Assembly: GCA_945889315.1 (NCBI GenBank)
Contig: CAMDBP010000021.1
Coordinates: forward strand, 1 to 33,060
From: Chitinophaga pinensis
GTDB taxonomy: Bacteria; Bacteroidota; Bacteroidia; NS11-12g; UBA9320
Direction of reading: 5' to 3'
Length of the DNA: 33,060 nucleotides
In this document: positions 7,429 through 15,864 of the stretch, one piece after another
Layout: the number at the start of each line of letters is the position of its first letter
How positions within the stretch are numbered: position 1 is the stretch's first letter
Program-made: the position numbers and the translations under genes
Notes under the pieces: generated by a model
Told to the model about the DNA's origin: nothing
Databases searched by the model: none
What the model saw: the letters and a program-made list of their open reading frames with translations, nothing else

Positions 7429-10281
7429 TTACAAGGTGTAACTTACCCCTATGGTGAAGGTTCTCATGGGTTTAAGTGACGAGAATAATTGATTTTCTGC
7501 GCCATAAGATACATATTCAAAATAGCGCTCACCGCCCATAATATTATTAGCAGTAAGACTCCACTTCCACTGGTCATTTTTGCCACTAGCTTTACTTGCC
7601 TTAAAGTTAAGACTATGAAATGGCATTTCATATACATCAGGATTACGAGCAACACCTACTACAGTTAATCTCGGCCCTTGAACATTGTAGGTAAATGTAG
7701 CATCCCACTTGCTTTTAAGATTAGTGTAGTTGATATAGGCATTTACGATATATGGCGATTGACCTACCATGTCTCTATTAGTTCCTATCACCTCTCCTAC
7801 TCTTGCTGCTGATATTCTACCTAGTCTTTCTGCAACCGTCATTTCTACACTTGATTTCACTAGGGTAACATTAGTACCAAAAGTAGTTATTGCATTGGTA
7901 TCACTCAATTTATCTAACAATAATTTAGCTTCTAGCTCCACACCGTATACATTAGCCGTTCCCACATTTCTAGGTTGAAAGTTATTCGGGTTTTGACTGT
8001 TGTAAGCTACCAATTCTATCGGATCTGTAAACCGTTTATAGAAAGGACTTACTGAAAGTAATTGTCCTCCTTGCAAGAATGACTCGTATCTCAAATCAAG
8101 ATTATCGATAGAGGTTTGCGTAAGAGTATCATTCCCTAAGAACGTACGTCCAGAGATTCGATCGACTATTTCTGCATTAGATATTTCTTTGAAAGAGGGA
8201 CGCGCTACCGTTCTGGCATACGTAAAACGTGCATTGGTTTTTGGTGTTACCTTATAAATCAAATTTACTGATGGAAGAATACTTGTTTTATTCAGTAACA
8301 ACGAATCTCTTAATCTTACTCCATCTTGATTTTGACCTGTATAATGATTTCTAGTTTGCTCCAAACGAGCGCCATAAATCATATTCAATCTTTCTGAGAA
8401 TGGATATTCATGCATGATATAGGCAGCAGCTACATTTTGAGTAGCGCTATAGGTGTTAGAGAGCTGACGTTGTCCATTTATGTAGGATCCACTGTCTTCG
8501 ACACCTAAAGGAGTTGGTGTCCAGATATTTTCAGCTGCCAAAATTTCATTAGGATCTCCAGTCCAAGAAAATTTACCCTCCGACTGAATTCTGATACGGT
8601 AATCTAGGATGCTGTAGTCTCTCGCTTTGTATGTTTCAAGTAATCCAAATTTAAGTTTAGCCACGCGCTTTGGCGTAATCTTTATGGTTTTTTCAAGATC
8701 GATTCTGGCATTGTAATTTTGTTCTTGTAAATTTCTATACGAACGTGTAATTCCCGCTCCCACTGCTTCATTTATGGCATATTTAGGATTGGCATCATCT
8801 GTTAGCTCAAAAGCGGTTAAACGCATATCAGGTTCGTCTATAGAGCTGAAAGTTGGAGAAAGTTTCCAATCTAGTTGCCATTTCCCACTATCTAAAACGT
8901 GCTTACCACTCAGCATAAAATTAGTTACACTTCGTTGGGTATATTCCAAGTTACTTCTGAATTGCACATTCGGATTTTCTCTGTAATCCTCTTGTCTTAA
9001 AAAGGCCGCTCGAGATTCTGCATTTTGAGTTCTAAACCCACTAAGCGAGTATTTACTATTTCCTTTTTTATATGCACCACCCGCTAAAATACTCCAAGCC
9101 GCAGTGCTATTGCCCATGTTTCCTTTTAGATCTACATCGCGCAATAATTCGTTTTGTACAATTTCCTGAGGTTTTACATATGAGCTAAAAATGGCTTCCT
9201 CGTAATATTCTGTTTGCAAGCTGTAATTCAAGGCTAAGTTATACCCAAGCGTATTCCCATTTTTTTTATTGAATTGATCCCCTTGACTGAAAGAGAGGGA
9301 AGTATTGGGTGCATTTAATTTTCGCTCGGTAGCTAAATTATTGCTAAATTTTTTTGTTATAGTTGTCAGTTCAGGATTATTAGCAGTGGGATCGTATTGA
9401 TTTTTGGTTAAGTCTAAAGAACGGCTGATGGGCAACGCACGATCTCCATTATCAAACGCTAAAAAATCTGTTGAACTACCTTTGTAGGTAATATACTCTT
9501 TATTTAAGTGCATGGTAGGATTATAACCTACGCTGGCAGAGAATGATCTTGTTTTTTTACTCGGGAATGCTTTTGTAGAAATATCTACCAAACCTCCTGC
9601 AAAATCTCCAGGCAAATCTGGAGTAAATGTCTTGTAAACCATTATGTTATCTAACACATTGGTTGGAAAAATATCCATTTGAACAGCATTTTTATCCGGG
9701 TCTAAACCAGGAATAATCATACCGTTAAGGATGGTTTTGGTGTATCTATCTCCTAAACCTCGCACAAAAACGTGCTTTCCTCCTTGCACACTAATACCCG
9801 TTACACGAGCTACAGCTTGACCGGCATCGCTATCGCCAGCACGTTTTGACGCTTCTGCCGAAACACCGTCAACTGCATTTATTGAATTTTTCTTCTCTGC
9901 TAGAATAGCAGCATCCGTATTTGTTTTACGTACCCCAGATACCAAAATTGGTCCCTTGGTAAGTACACTTTCTACCTCTCCTACTATTCTTACGTCTCTT
10001 ACAGTTACTTTATCCGCAAGAATAATCACATTATACTCTTTATATTCTGGCAAACCGATGTATTTAAAACTTAGCGTATAGGTTCCTGGAGGTAATGTAA
10101 ATGCATATGTTCCTTCAAAATCTGATATAGTACCACCGTTTACGCCTATCGCTTTCACGATAGCGCCTACACAAATTTCATTGGTCGCATCATCATAGAT
10201 TTTGCCTCTTAGAGTGCCATTTTGCGCAAATGTAAAATTTGCTATTAGAATTAATAAAAAGGTATTAAGGGTTTGTTTCAT
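7429..10281 (-). CDS. TonB-dependent outer-membrane receptor with carboxypeptidase-D-like N-terminal domain
   Basis: A 950-residue receptor when started at the ATG at 10281, which begins the signal peptide MKQTLNTFLLILIANFTFAQ. The longer frame to 10332 is rejected because its first codons are the terminator hairpin at 10303-10329; an ATG at 10299 is a second option. Residues about 22-105 are a carboxypeptidase-regulatory-like beta-sandwich (GTLRGKIYDD, GTYAFTLPPGTYTL). A plug domain follows at about 120-250, with RGLGDRYTKTILNG and PGDFAGGLVDIST. The rest is a 22-strand type barrel ending FTIGVSYTL. No SusD-like partner is present, so it is not a Sus-type glycan importer. It lies downstream of a beta-helix lipoprotein and upstream of the PhoX-like gene. 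It imports an unknown ligand across the outer membrane using TonB energy. Confidence 0.9.
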   Translation of the reverse strand: MKQTLNTFLLILIANFTFAQNGTLRGKIYDDATNEICVGAIVKAIGVNGGTISDFEGTYAFTLPPGTYTLSFKYIGLPEYKEYNVIILADKVTVRDVRIVGEVESVLTKGPILVSGVRKTNTDAAILAEKKNSINAVDGVSAEASKRAGDSDAGQAVARVTGISVQGGKHVFVRGLGDRYTKTILNGMIIPGLDPDKNAVQMDIFPTNVLDNIMVYKTFTPDLPGDFAGGLVDISTKAFPSKKTRSFSASVGYNPTMHLNKEYITYKGSSTDFLAFDNGDRALPISRSLDLTKNQYDPTANNPELTTITKKFSNNLATERKLNAPNTSLSFSQGDQFNKKNGNTLGYNLALNYSLQTEYYEEAIFSSYVKPQEIVQNELLRDVDLKGNMGNSTAAWSILAGGAYKKGNSKYSLSGFRTQNAESRAAFLRQEDYRENPNVQFRSNLEYTQRSVTNFMLSGKHVLDSGKWQLDWKLSPTFSSIDEPDMRLTAFELTDDANPKYAINEAVGAGITRSYRNLQEQNYNARIDLEKTIKITPKRVAKLKFGLLETYKARDYSILDYRIRIQSEGKFSWTGDPNEILAAENIWTPTPLGVEDSGSYINGQRQLSNTYSATQNVAAAYIMHEYPFSERLNMIYGARLEQTRNHYTGQNQDGVRLRDSLLLNKTSILPSVNLIYKVTPKTNARFTYARTVARPSFKEISNAEIVDRISGRTFLGNDTLTQTSIDNLDLRYESFLQGGQLLSVSPFYKRFTDPIELVAYNSQNPNNFQPRNVGTANVYGVELEAKLLLDKLSDTNAITTFGTNVTLVKSSVEMTVAERLGRISAARVGEVIGTNRDMVGQSPYIVNAYINYTNLKSKWDATFTYNVQGPRLTVVGVARNPDVYEMPFHSLNFKASKASGKNDQWKWSLTANNIMGGERYFEYVSYGAENQLFSSLKPMRTFTIGVSYTL

Positions 10282-10302
10282 TGTGTTTTTTTTAAGCATA
10301 AA

Positions 10303-10329
10303 ATGCCTACTGCTTTGCGCAGTAGGCAT
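10303..10329 (-). terminator. Terminator or attenuator hairpin between the lipoprotein and TonB receptor genes
   Basis: A perfect 11-bp stem: ATGCCTACTGC (10303-10313), loop TTTGC, GCAGTAGGCAT (10319-10329). On the minus strand it follows the lipoprotein stop (10364) by about 35 bases and is followed by TTTTATGC. Only about 20 bases separate it from the receptor ATG at 10281, too little for a normal promoter plus leader. Partial read-through is therefore likely, giving more lipoprotein than receptor. Confidence 0.75.
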
Positions 10330-10363
10330 CATTATAGTATAATAATTAAAGTGTTTCGTACGA

Positions 10364-11677
10364 TTATAATTTATTGTTTACTGATGCCCAAGACCATCCA
10401 GTAAACTCAGACTTGTTAGCACCTTTAGTAGAAGCTGTGTTAAGTGCATTTCCAGAAGTAGCCATTAAAGCGTCAAGAGCTGTTTCTTTTGCAGAATCAA
10501 AACATCCACAAGATACACATGAAGCTGTGTAGCCAGAAGCCATCGCAGTTAAGCTAGAAGAACCAAAGTCATTGTTTTTAATAATCAATTTTGGCGTAGC
10601 AGCGATGAAGTATGAATAAGCATCAGACTTAGAAGTACAACTAGAAGTATCTGCAAAGCTTGCTCTTAATTTAAAATATTTACCTGCATAACCCGTAACA
10701 GAACAGTTTTCGATAGTACCTTGAGCTTTAGATTTCACATCCGCTGCAGAACCAAAACCATCTGTTGAGATTATCGTACCATTTTTTAAGGTGAACAAAC
10801 CTGTTGTGTAAGTAACACCCTCTGGACCATCTATTTCTAATCCTTCGTCAGTGTCGCCACCATGCATTACTATAAAGTTATTTACAGTACCACTATAGTT
10901 GAAATCGATATCAATTCCGTCGTCACCATGGTTGTATACCAATGCGTTTTGTACGTTAACAGATCCTCCAAAAAACTCAATACCGTCGTCTAAAGTAGCA
11001 ACTACTTCAATGTGGTTAATTACTGTACCAGAACCTACACCACCAAGTGTAAGACCATTAATCTCGTTACCTTCTCCAATAAGAGCACCACCATGACGTA
11101 TAGATACATAAGTTAACACACCAGAGTTATCAGCATCGTTATCTCCACCAAAAGCACCATAACTAGCAGTTGCTGGTATACCTTCTATTTGTGCGGAGAT
11201 ATCTCCTTTTTCAGCAGAAATTTTAGCGTTGCCCAAGATGATAAGACCTCCCCATTTTTCTCTGTCGTTTCCAGTAAGATTTGTACCCGTTTTTTGACCA
11301 AGAGAGATGTTATCTAACTCTGAAGTAAAGATAATAGGCATATCAGCTGTACCTTCTGCCATTAGTTTACCACCTCTAGCAATGATAAGTGCAGATGCAT
11401 TTGCTTCTGTTCCAGTTCTACCTTTAACGATAGCACCTTTTTCTATAGTAAGCGTAGCACCACTTTCTACCCAAACTCTTCCTTTAATAAAATGAATTGT
11501 ATTTGCAGCCCATGTTGTTTTGGTAGTTATAGCACCAGAATGCTCTAGCTCGGCAACTGGTGGCTGAACGTAACAATCACTTGATGGATCAGACTCGTCA
11601 CAATCTTTGCAACCTACAAAAGATGCAGCAGCTACTGCAAGCATCATTAGAAATAAGATTTTTGAAATGTTTTTCAT
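10364..11677 (-). CDS. Surface or outer-membrane lipoprotein with right-handed beta-helix repeats
   Basis: A 437-residue protein. The N-terminus MKNISKILFLMMLAVAAASFVGC is a lipoprotein signal with the lipid-carrying Cys at 23, followed by an acidic, Cys-containing linker (KDCDESDPSSDC). From about residue 50 to 360 it has short repeated beta-strand turns (VWVESGATLTIEKGA, IEVVATLDDGIEFFGG, DDGIDIDFNYSG, DEGLEIDG) typical of a parallel beta-helix. The repeated D-D/E-G-I/L-E/D motifs could bind Ca2+. A second Cys cluster, SCVSCGC, lies near residue 390. No catalytic residues of a polysaccharide lyase can be identified. Proteins of this build often sit next to TonB-dependent receptors in Bacteroidota, and here a receptor follows. 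A role as the receptor's surface-exposed binding partner is inference. Confidence 0.75.
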   Translation of the reverse strand: MKNISKILFLMMLAVAAASFVGCKDCDESDPSSDCYVQPPVAELEHSGAITTKTTWAANTIHFIKGRVWVESGATLTIEKGAIVKGRTGTEANASALIIARGGKLMAEGTADMPIIFTSELDNISLGQKTGTNLTGNDREKWGGLIILGNAKISAEKGDISAQIEGIPATASYGAFGGDNDADNSGVLTYVSIRHGGALIGEGNEINGLTLGGVGSGTVINHIEVVATLDDGIEFFGGSVNVQNALVYNHGDDGIDIDFNYSGTVNNFIVMHGGDTDEGLEIDGPEGVTYTTGLFTLKNGTIISTDGFGSAADVKSKAQGTIENCSVTGYAGKYFKLRASFADTSSCTSKSDAYSYFIAATPKLIIKNNDFGSSSLTAMASGYTASCVSCGCFDSAKETALDALMATSGNALNTASTKGANKSEFTGWSWASVNNKL

Positions 11678-11859
11678 TGGATTGAATTTTTAAATTTTAA
11701 TTGTTTTGCTTTGAATTTTGTAGTGCAATGTTGCGGGGGCAATGTTATGTGATTGTTATCTTAGATTTAACATTTAAACATGTGGAAAACCGGTGTATTT
11801 CTGACCAATGAACGCTTATTACAAAAGAATTCTAAGTGCGCTTTAAAAAATAATATCCT

Positions 11860-12687
11860 TTAGTCACGCATCTTTTTAAACAACTTAACACATTCCACAG
11901 CTTCTTTTACATCATGCACTCTAAGCAAGTTTGCGCCGTTTTGGAGTGCGAAAGAATGCAAAAACGAGGTGCCATTTAGCGCATTATGTGCATCAGTTCC
12001 CAAAAAATTATAAATCATAGATTTTCTGGATAATCCAACCATTAAGGGTAATTCTAAGCTGTTAAAAACCATCAATTGTTTCAATAATGCATAGTTATGT
12101 TCTATTGTTTTGCCAAAACCAAAACCTGGATCGATTAGAAGATCATTTATTCCCGCCGTACGACATGCTTCTTTTTTAGCCAATAAATAATCAAAAACAT
12201 CTTGCACTACATCTATGTACTGCGGATTATTCTGCATGGTTTTTGACTTACCTTGCTTGTGCATCATGATATAAGGAACTCCAAGTGCGGCAACACTTGG
12301 AATCATATCCTCATCATCATCGCCTGCACTTATGTCATTTACTACACAAGCTCCAGCTTGCACCGCTGCAATCGCTACTTTGCTCCTAAACGTATCAATA
12401 GAAATAGGAATATCAACTATACTTGTCAGCTTTTGTATAATAGGAATAACGCGATCTAATTCTTCCTGCTCACTCACATCTGCCGCTCCCGGTTTTGAGC
12501 TATATCCGCCCACATCAATGATTCCGGCACCATCATTTATCATTTTATGAGCTTGTAAAAAGGCCGTATCCACTGTATCATATTTGCCACCATCCGAGAA
12601 AGAATCGGGAGTTACATTTAAGATTCCCATGACCACGGGCCCACTTAAATCCAATACTGTGCCTTTTATGTGGATGCTTCTTTTCAT
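11860..12687 (-). CDS. folP: Dihydropteroate synthase
   Basis: A 275-residue enzyme joining p-aminobenzoate to 6-hydroxymethyl-7,8-dihydropterin diphosphate in folate synthesis. The family blocks are all present in order: MGILNVTPDSFSDGG (20-34), GAGIIDVGGYSSKPGA, PISIDT, VVNDISAG, DPGFGFGKT, GLSRKS and a final RVHDV. The length is normal and the ATG at 12687 gives the usual start. It is divergent from the DUF1599 gene across 44 bases, an arrangement common in Bacteroidota genomes. About 180 bases separate its end from the beta-helix lipoprotein gene. I saw no strong terminator in that gap, so some read-through toward the lipoprotein is possible. Confidence 0.97.
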   Translation of the reverse strand: MKRSIHIKGTVLDLSGPVVMGILNVTPDSFSDGGKYDTVDTAFLQAHKMINDGAGIIDVGGYSSKPGAADVSEQEELDRVIPIIQKLTSIVDIPISIDTFRSKVAIAAVQAGACVVNDISAGDDDEDMIPSVAALGVPYIMMHKQGKSKTMQNNPQYIDVVQDVFDYLLAKKEACRTAGINDLLIDPGFGFGKTIEHNYALLKQLMVFNSLELPLMVGLSRKSMIYNFLGTDAHNALNGTSFLHSFALQNGANLLRVHDVKEAVECVKLFKKMRD

Positions 12688-12731
12688 TAGTATGGTTTGG
12701 AAAATTATCTTCGCAACAAATTAAATTCATT

Positions 12732-13283
12732 TTGAGTAAAGATACACCTATACTATTTGACTATTCCATTGCAAAGTGCCGGGAAATTTTTAGCAAAAAA
12801 ACCCACGACTATGGAACAGCTTGGCGTATTCTGAGGCCCATTTCTATTACAGATCAAATCTTTATTAAAGCTCAACGCATAAGAAGTATTGAGGATAAGA
12901 AAGAAAATAAAGTAGGTGAAAGTATAGAAAGTGAGTTTATAGGTATTGTAAACTACTGCATCATCGCACTTATTCAACTAGAATTAAAAGATGGCGATGA
13001 TATGGAAATGGATCCAAACGCGGTTTTAAAACTTTATGATTTAAAAGCCAGCCTATGCAAAGAACTTATGGTTACTAAAAACCATGATTACGGGGAAGCA
13101 TGGCGAGACATGCGCGTAAGCACCTACACCGACCTGATATTGATGAAAATTTTACGCACGAAGCAAATAGAGGATAAAGGGGGTAAAACCCTAATCTCTG
13201 AGGGTATTGATGCTAACTTTAGCGATATGTTAAACTACGCCGTTTTTGCCTTGATTAGAATTAACAATTTTTACAATAAATGA
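12732..13283 (+). CDS. DUF1599 protein with two copies of the HDYG-x-x-W module
   Basis: A 183-residue soluble protein. The start is a TTG at 12732; the next in-frame ATG is far inside the first conserved module, so TTG is preferred. The sequence is an internal duplication. CREIFSKKTHDYGTAW (16-31) and CKELMVTKNHDYGEAW (109-124) align with a period of 93 residues, and each copy ends in a matching NYC/A-x-x-ALI helix (NYCIIALIQLEL; NYAVFALIRINN). The Asp/Glu-rich helical pattern has been compared with all-alpha nucleotide pyrophosphatases, but the biochemical role of DUF1599 is not known to me. It is the first gene of a four-gene operon: its TGA overlaps the next ATG (ATGA). Confidence 0.88.
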   Translation: MSKDTPILFDYSIAKCREIFSKKTHDYGTAWRILRPISITDQIFIKAQRIRSIEDKKENKVGESIESEFIGIVNYCIIALIQLELKDGDDMEMDPNAVLKLYDLKASLCKELMVTKNHDYGEAWRDMRVSTYTDLILMKILRTKQIEDKGGKTLISEGIDANFSDMLNYAVFALIRINNFYNK

Positions 13284-14806
13284 AATATTTAGTTAACGTT
13301 TTACGTGTCCTGGTTGGTCTACTGTTTATTTTCTCAGGCTTCATAAAGGCAAATGACCCAACCGGCTTCAGTATCAAATTAGACGAGTATTTTTCTGTTT
13401 TTTCGGCTGACTTAGAAGCAAAGCAAGACAGCTTAACCATTTCTATTACCACACCTGACGGCATCAATTCGATCAACAAAGCAATTCAAGCTAGCAGCCC
13501 AATTATAACATTAAGTGCTAGAAATAATCCATGGAAGGCCGTGCCCTTAGGCGAGAATTTGAATGACAGTGTATATTTCAGCGATGCTTATATTCATTGG
13601 GGGAGCCAAGAGTTATACACCTCATCGCTCAATGCAGAAGACAGCAATACATTGCTACTTAAAGTAAGTGTACGTTATGCTGTCAACCATAAAGATATCG
13701 GAGAGCAAACTTTTGTTTTTAACTCGTTCGAAGGAAATGTGCAAACAAAAACAATCGACTTGTCTGACTACTTAGTTACAAATTCATGGATTGTGAATTT
13801 TTTACAAAACCTTAGAACCTACGCTGTAAGCATCGCCATTTTCCTCTGTGCATTTGAAATAATCTTGGGGGTATCCCTTCTTATTGGTTGGGCACCAAAA
13901 CTCACTATTGGATTACTGGTACTTCTGATGGCTTTTTTCACCTTCTTAACAGGGTATAGTGCCATCTATAAAAAAGTTACTGATTGCGGATGCTTTGGAG
14001 ATGCTATTAAACTAACACCTTGGCAGAGTTTTAATAAAGATATAGTAATTTCTATTGCCATACTCATTATTTTATTCGGTTTAAAGTATGTGAAAGCTAT
14101 TTTTAGCAATCCATTTGCCGCTCGGCTACTCACTGTTTTTACCTTATTATCAGCTGGTTTTGCTGCATATTGCTACCACTATCTTCCTGTCAAAAATTTT
14201 TTAAAATTTAAAGTAGGTAACGATATTGAAAAAATGGTAACTATACCTGACGGAGCTCCCACAGATATCTACACAAATGTTTTCTTGTATTCAAAAAACA
14301 GTAAAACGAAAGAATTTACCATCGAAGAAATAGGTAATAGAGATTTAAAAGCGGAAGGTTATGTTTTTGTAGATCGAATAGATAAGCTGGTAAGCAAAGG
14401 TTACGAACCTGAAATTTACGACTTTAAGATGATGGATGAAGGACGTAACAATGACTATATTGATGTATTTTTTGCAGATACCGGTTTCAAAGTACTTTTA
14501 GTCATTAGCGAAGTTGAAACCGCAAATACTCAAACTATGGAGGAGCTTCGAGATATTTTGATTATATGTAAAAAACAAAAGATATCCGTATATCCGCTCA
14601 CCGCTAGTAGCAAAGAAGATGTAGAAGTATTTAGACACGAGCATCAATTGGATATGACCTTTTATTACGGGGATAAGACCAACCTTAAGTCCATTATACG
14701 TTCTAACCCCGGTTTGTTATTATTTAAGGATAACATGGTACACAATATTTGGCCGTCTACACGACTTCCTTCTACTAAGCGATTCTTGAAACAGCTCAAT
14801 AAATGA
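13280..14806 (+). CDS. DoxX/MauE-like membrane protein with periplasmic insert and C-terminal thioredoxin-like region
   Basis: A 508-residue inner-membrane protein. The first helix (about 4-24, VLVGLLFIFSGFIKANDPTGF) carries the DoxX-type signature. It is followed by a long beta-rich segment (about 42-168) that should be periplasmic. Several membrane helices then follow (about 180-300), with the loop DCGCFGD (235-241) between two of them. This DCGCFGD-x-W-x-S-x-x-KD arrangement is typical of MauE-like proteins implicated in disulfide handling, and C236 and C238 could be redox-active. Residues about 380-508 look like a thioredoxin fold (FKVLLVISEVETANTQTMEEL, NPGLLLFKDNMVHNIW) but without a CxxC. 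Both flanking overlaps are ATGA, so it is translationally coupled to DUF1599 and to the permease. The exact function is unknown. Confidence 0.85.
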   Translation: MKYLVNVLRVLVGLLFIFSGFIKANDPTGFSIKLDEYFSVFSADLEAKQDSLTISITTPDGINSINKAIQASSPIITLSARNNPWKAVPLGENLNDSVYFSDAYIHWGSQELYTSSLNAEDSNTLLLKVSVRYAVNHKDIGEQTFVFNSFEGNVQTKTIDLSDYLVTNSWIVNFLQNLRTYAVSIAIFLCAFEIILGVSLLIGWAPKLTIGLLVLLMAFFTFLTGYSAIYKKVTDCGCFGDAIKLTPWQSFNKDIVISIAILIILFGLKYVKAIFSNPFAARLLTVFTLLSAGFAAYCYHYLPVKNFLKFKVGNDIEKMVTIPDGAPTDIYTNVFLYSKNSKTKEFTIEEIGNRDLKAEGYVFVDRIDKLVSKGYEPEIYDFKMMDEGRNNDYIDVFFADTGFKVLLVISEVETANTQTMEELRDILIICKKQKISVYPLTASSKEDVEVFRHEHQLDMTFYYGDKTNLKSIIRSNPGLLLFKDNMVHNIWPSTRLPSTKRFLKQLNK

Positions 14807-15864
14807 TTACTTTCCTATTAAAAAGAATAACCAACGGTATTTTTATACTTTTTAGTGTTGTTACGGTTGTCTTCTTTTTATTTAGTTTTTCTTTTCCTAG
14901 CCCTGAAAAAATGGCTGTAGGTCAACGAACAGATGCAGAAACACAAGAAGCCATAAAACGAGAATTTGGTTTAGACAAGCCACTTTTTACCCAGTATCTG
15001 CTTTTTTTAAACGATCTCTCTCCCGTTTCATATCATGTCGGTACCACATTACATGAACTTAGCCAAAAATACGACGCTAATCTCACACTTAACCTTGGGT
15101 CATCATTTATAGCGTTTAAAAAACCGTTTTTAAGACGCAGCTTCCAAAATCGAGAAAAGACATCTACCTTAATTGTGAACTCTTTTAAAGGAACATTTGT
15201 ACTCGCACTAGTTGCCATCATTTTCGCTGCTTTTGTAGGCATCACCCTAGGTATTTTATCGGGCATAAAAGCAAATTCATGGCTAGATCAAAGTATTGTA
15301 TTTATCAGCACATTAGGGATATCAGTACCTTCATTTTTTTCAGCAATAATTCTTGCTTGGTTTTTCGGATATGTGTTGCACGATATTACCGGTCTTAATA
15401 TGTCAGGAAGTTGGATAGATATAGACCCGTTTACCGGCGAGTTTTACCAATGGAAAAACTTAATCTTGCCCGCAATCGCGTTAGGCGTTAGACCTTTATC
15501 AATATTTACATTGCTAACCCGAAGTTCAATGCTAGAAACGTTAAATAAAGATTTTATAAAAACAGCCAAATCTAAGGGATTAACTGCGAGAGAAATCCTT
15601 ACTAAACACGCGCTGCCTAATGCATTAAACCCAGTTATTACCGCCATTTCAGGATGGTTTGCATCATTATTGGCAGGCGCCTTTTTTGTAGAATATATAT
15701 TTAACTGGCGGGGCTTAGGTAAACTAACGATTGATGCTTTAGAAATGAATGATCTACCCGTTGTGATGGGAAGTATTTTATTTATAGCCATGTTGTTTAT
15801 CGTTATTAACATTATTGTAGATCTAATCTACGTAAAATTAGACCCTAGAATTCAATTAAGTTAA
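14803..15864 (+). CDS. ABC transporter permease, OppB/DppB type
   Basis: A 353-residue inner-membrane permease. The N-terminal helix MITFLLKRITNGIFILFSVVTVVFFLF and the segment after it (REFGLDKPLFTQYLLFL) are characteristic of the first permease of peptide/nickel importers. The cytoplasmic EAA-type loop is clear (KTAKSKGLTAREILTKHALPN, about 248-267), as is the FFVEYIFNWRGLG block after it. Partner subunits (DppC-type permease, ATPases, binding protein) are not in this window and must be encoded elsewhere if it works as part of an importer. It sits inside an overlapping operon: ATGA overlap with the DoxX gene, and one-base overlap with aroK. The substrate is probably an oligopeptide by family, but this is not shown. 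Confidence 0.92.
   Translation: MITFLLKRITNGIFILFSVVTVVFFLFSFSFPSPEKMAVGQRTDAETQEAIKREFGLDKPLFTQYLLFLNDLSPVSYHVGTTLHELSQKYDANLTLNLGSSFIAFKKPFLRRSFQNREKTSTLIVNSFKGTFVLALVAIIFAAFVGITLGILSGIKANSWLDQSIVFISTLGISVPSFFSAIILAWFFGYVLHDITGLNMSGSWIDIDPFTGEFYQWKNLILPAIALGVRPLSIFTLLTRSSMLETLNKDFIKTAKSKGLTAREILTKHALPNALNPVITAISGWFASLLAGAFFVEYIFNWRGLGKLTIDALEMNDLPVVMGSILFIAMLFIVINIIVDLIYVKLDPRIQLS

Noticed and set aside
7429-10281. SusC-type glycan importer
   Set aside because: There is no SusD-like gene nearby, and the plug and barrel sequence is of the general TonB receptor type.
10899-11096. Open frame on the plus strand opposite the beta-helix lipoprotein gene
   Set aside because: It is the antisense shadow of a well-supported gene with no recognisable domain or signal.
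11766-11782. TTTAACATTTAAACAT, two near-repeats resembling a Pho-type box upstream of the beta-helix lipoprotein gene
   Set aside because: The spacing (8 bases) does not match the 11-base period of known Pho boxes, and the sequence is simple AT-rich DNA.
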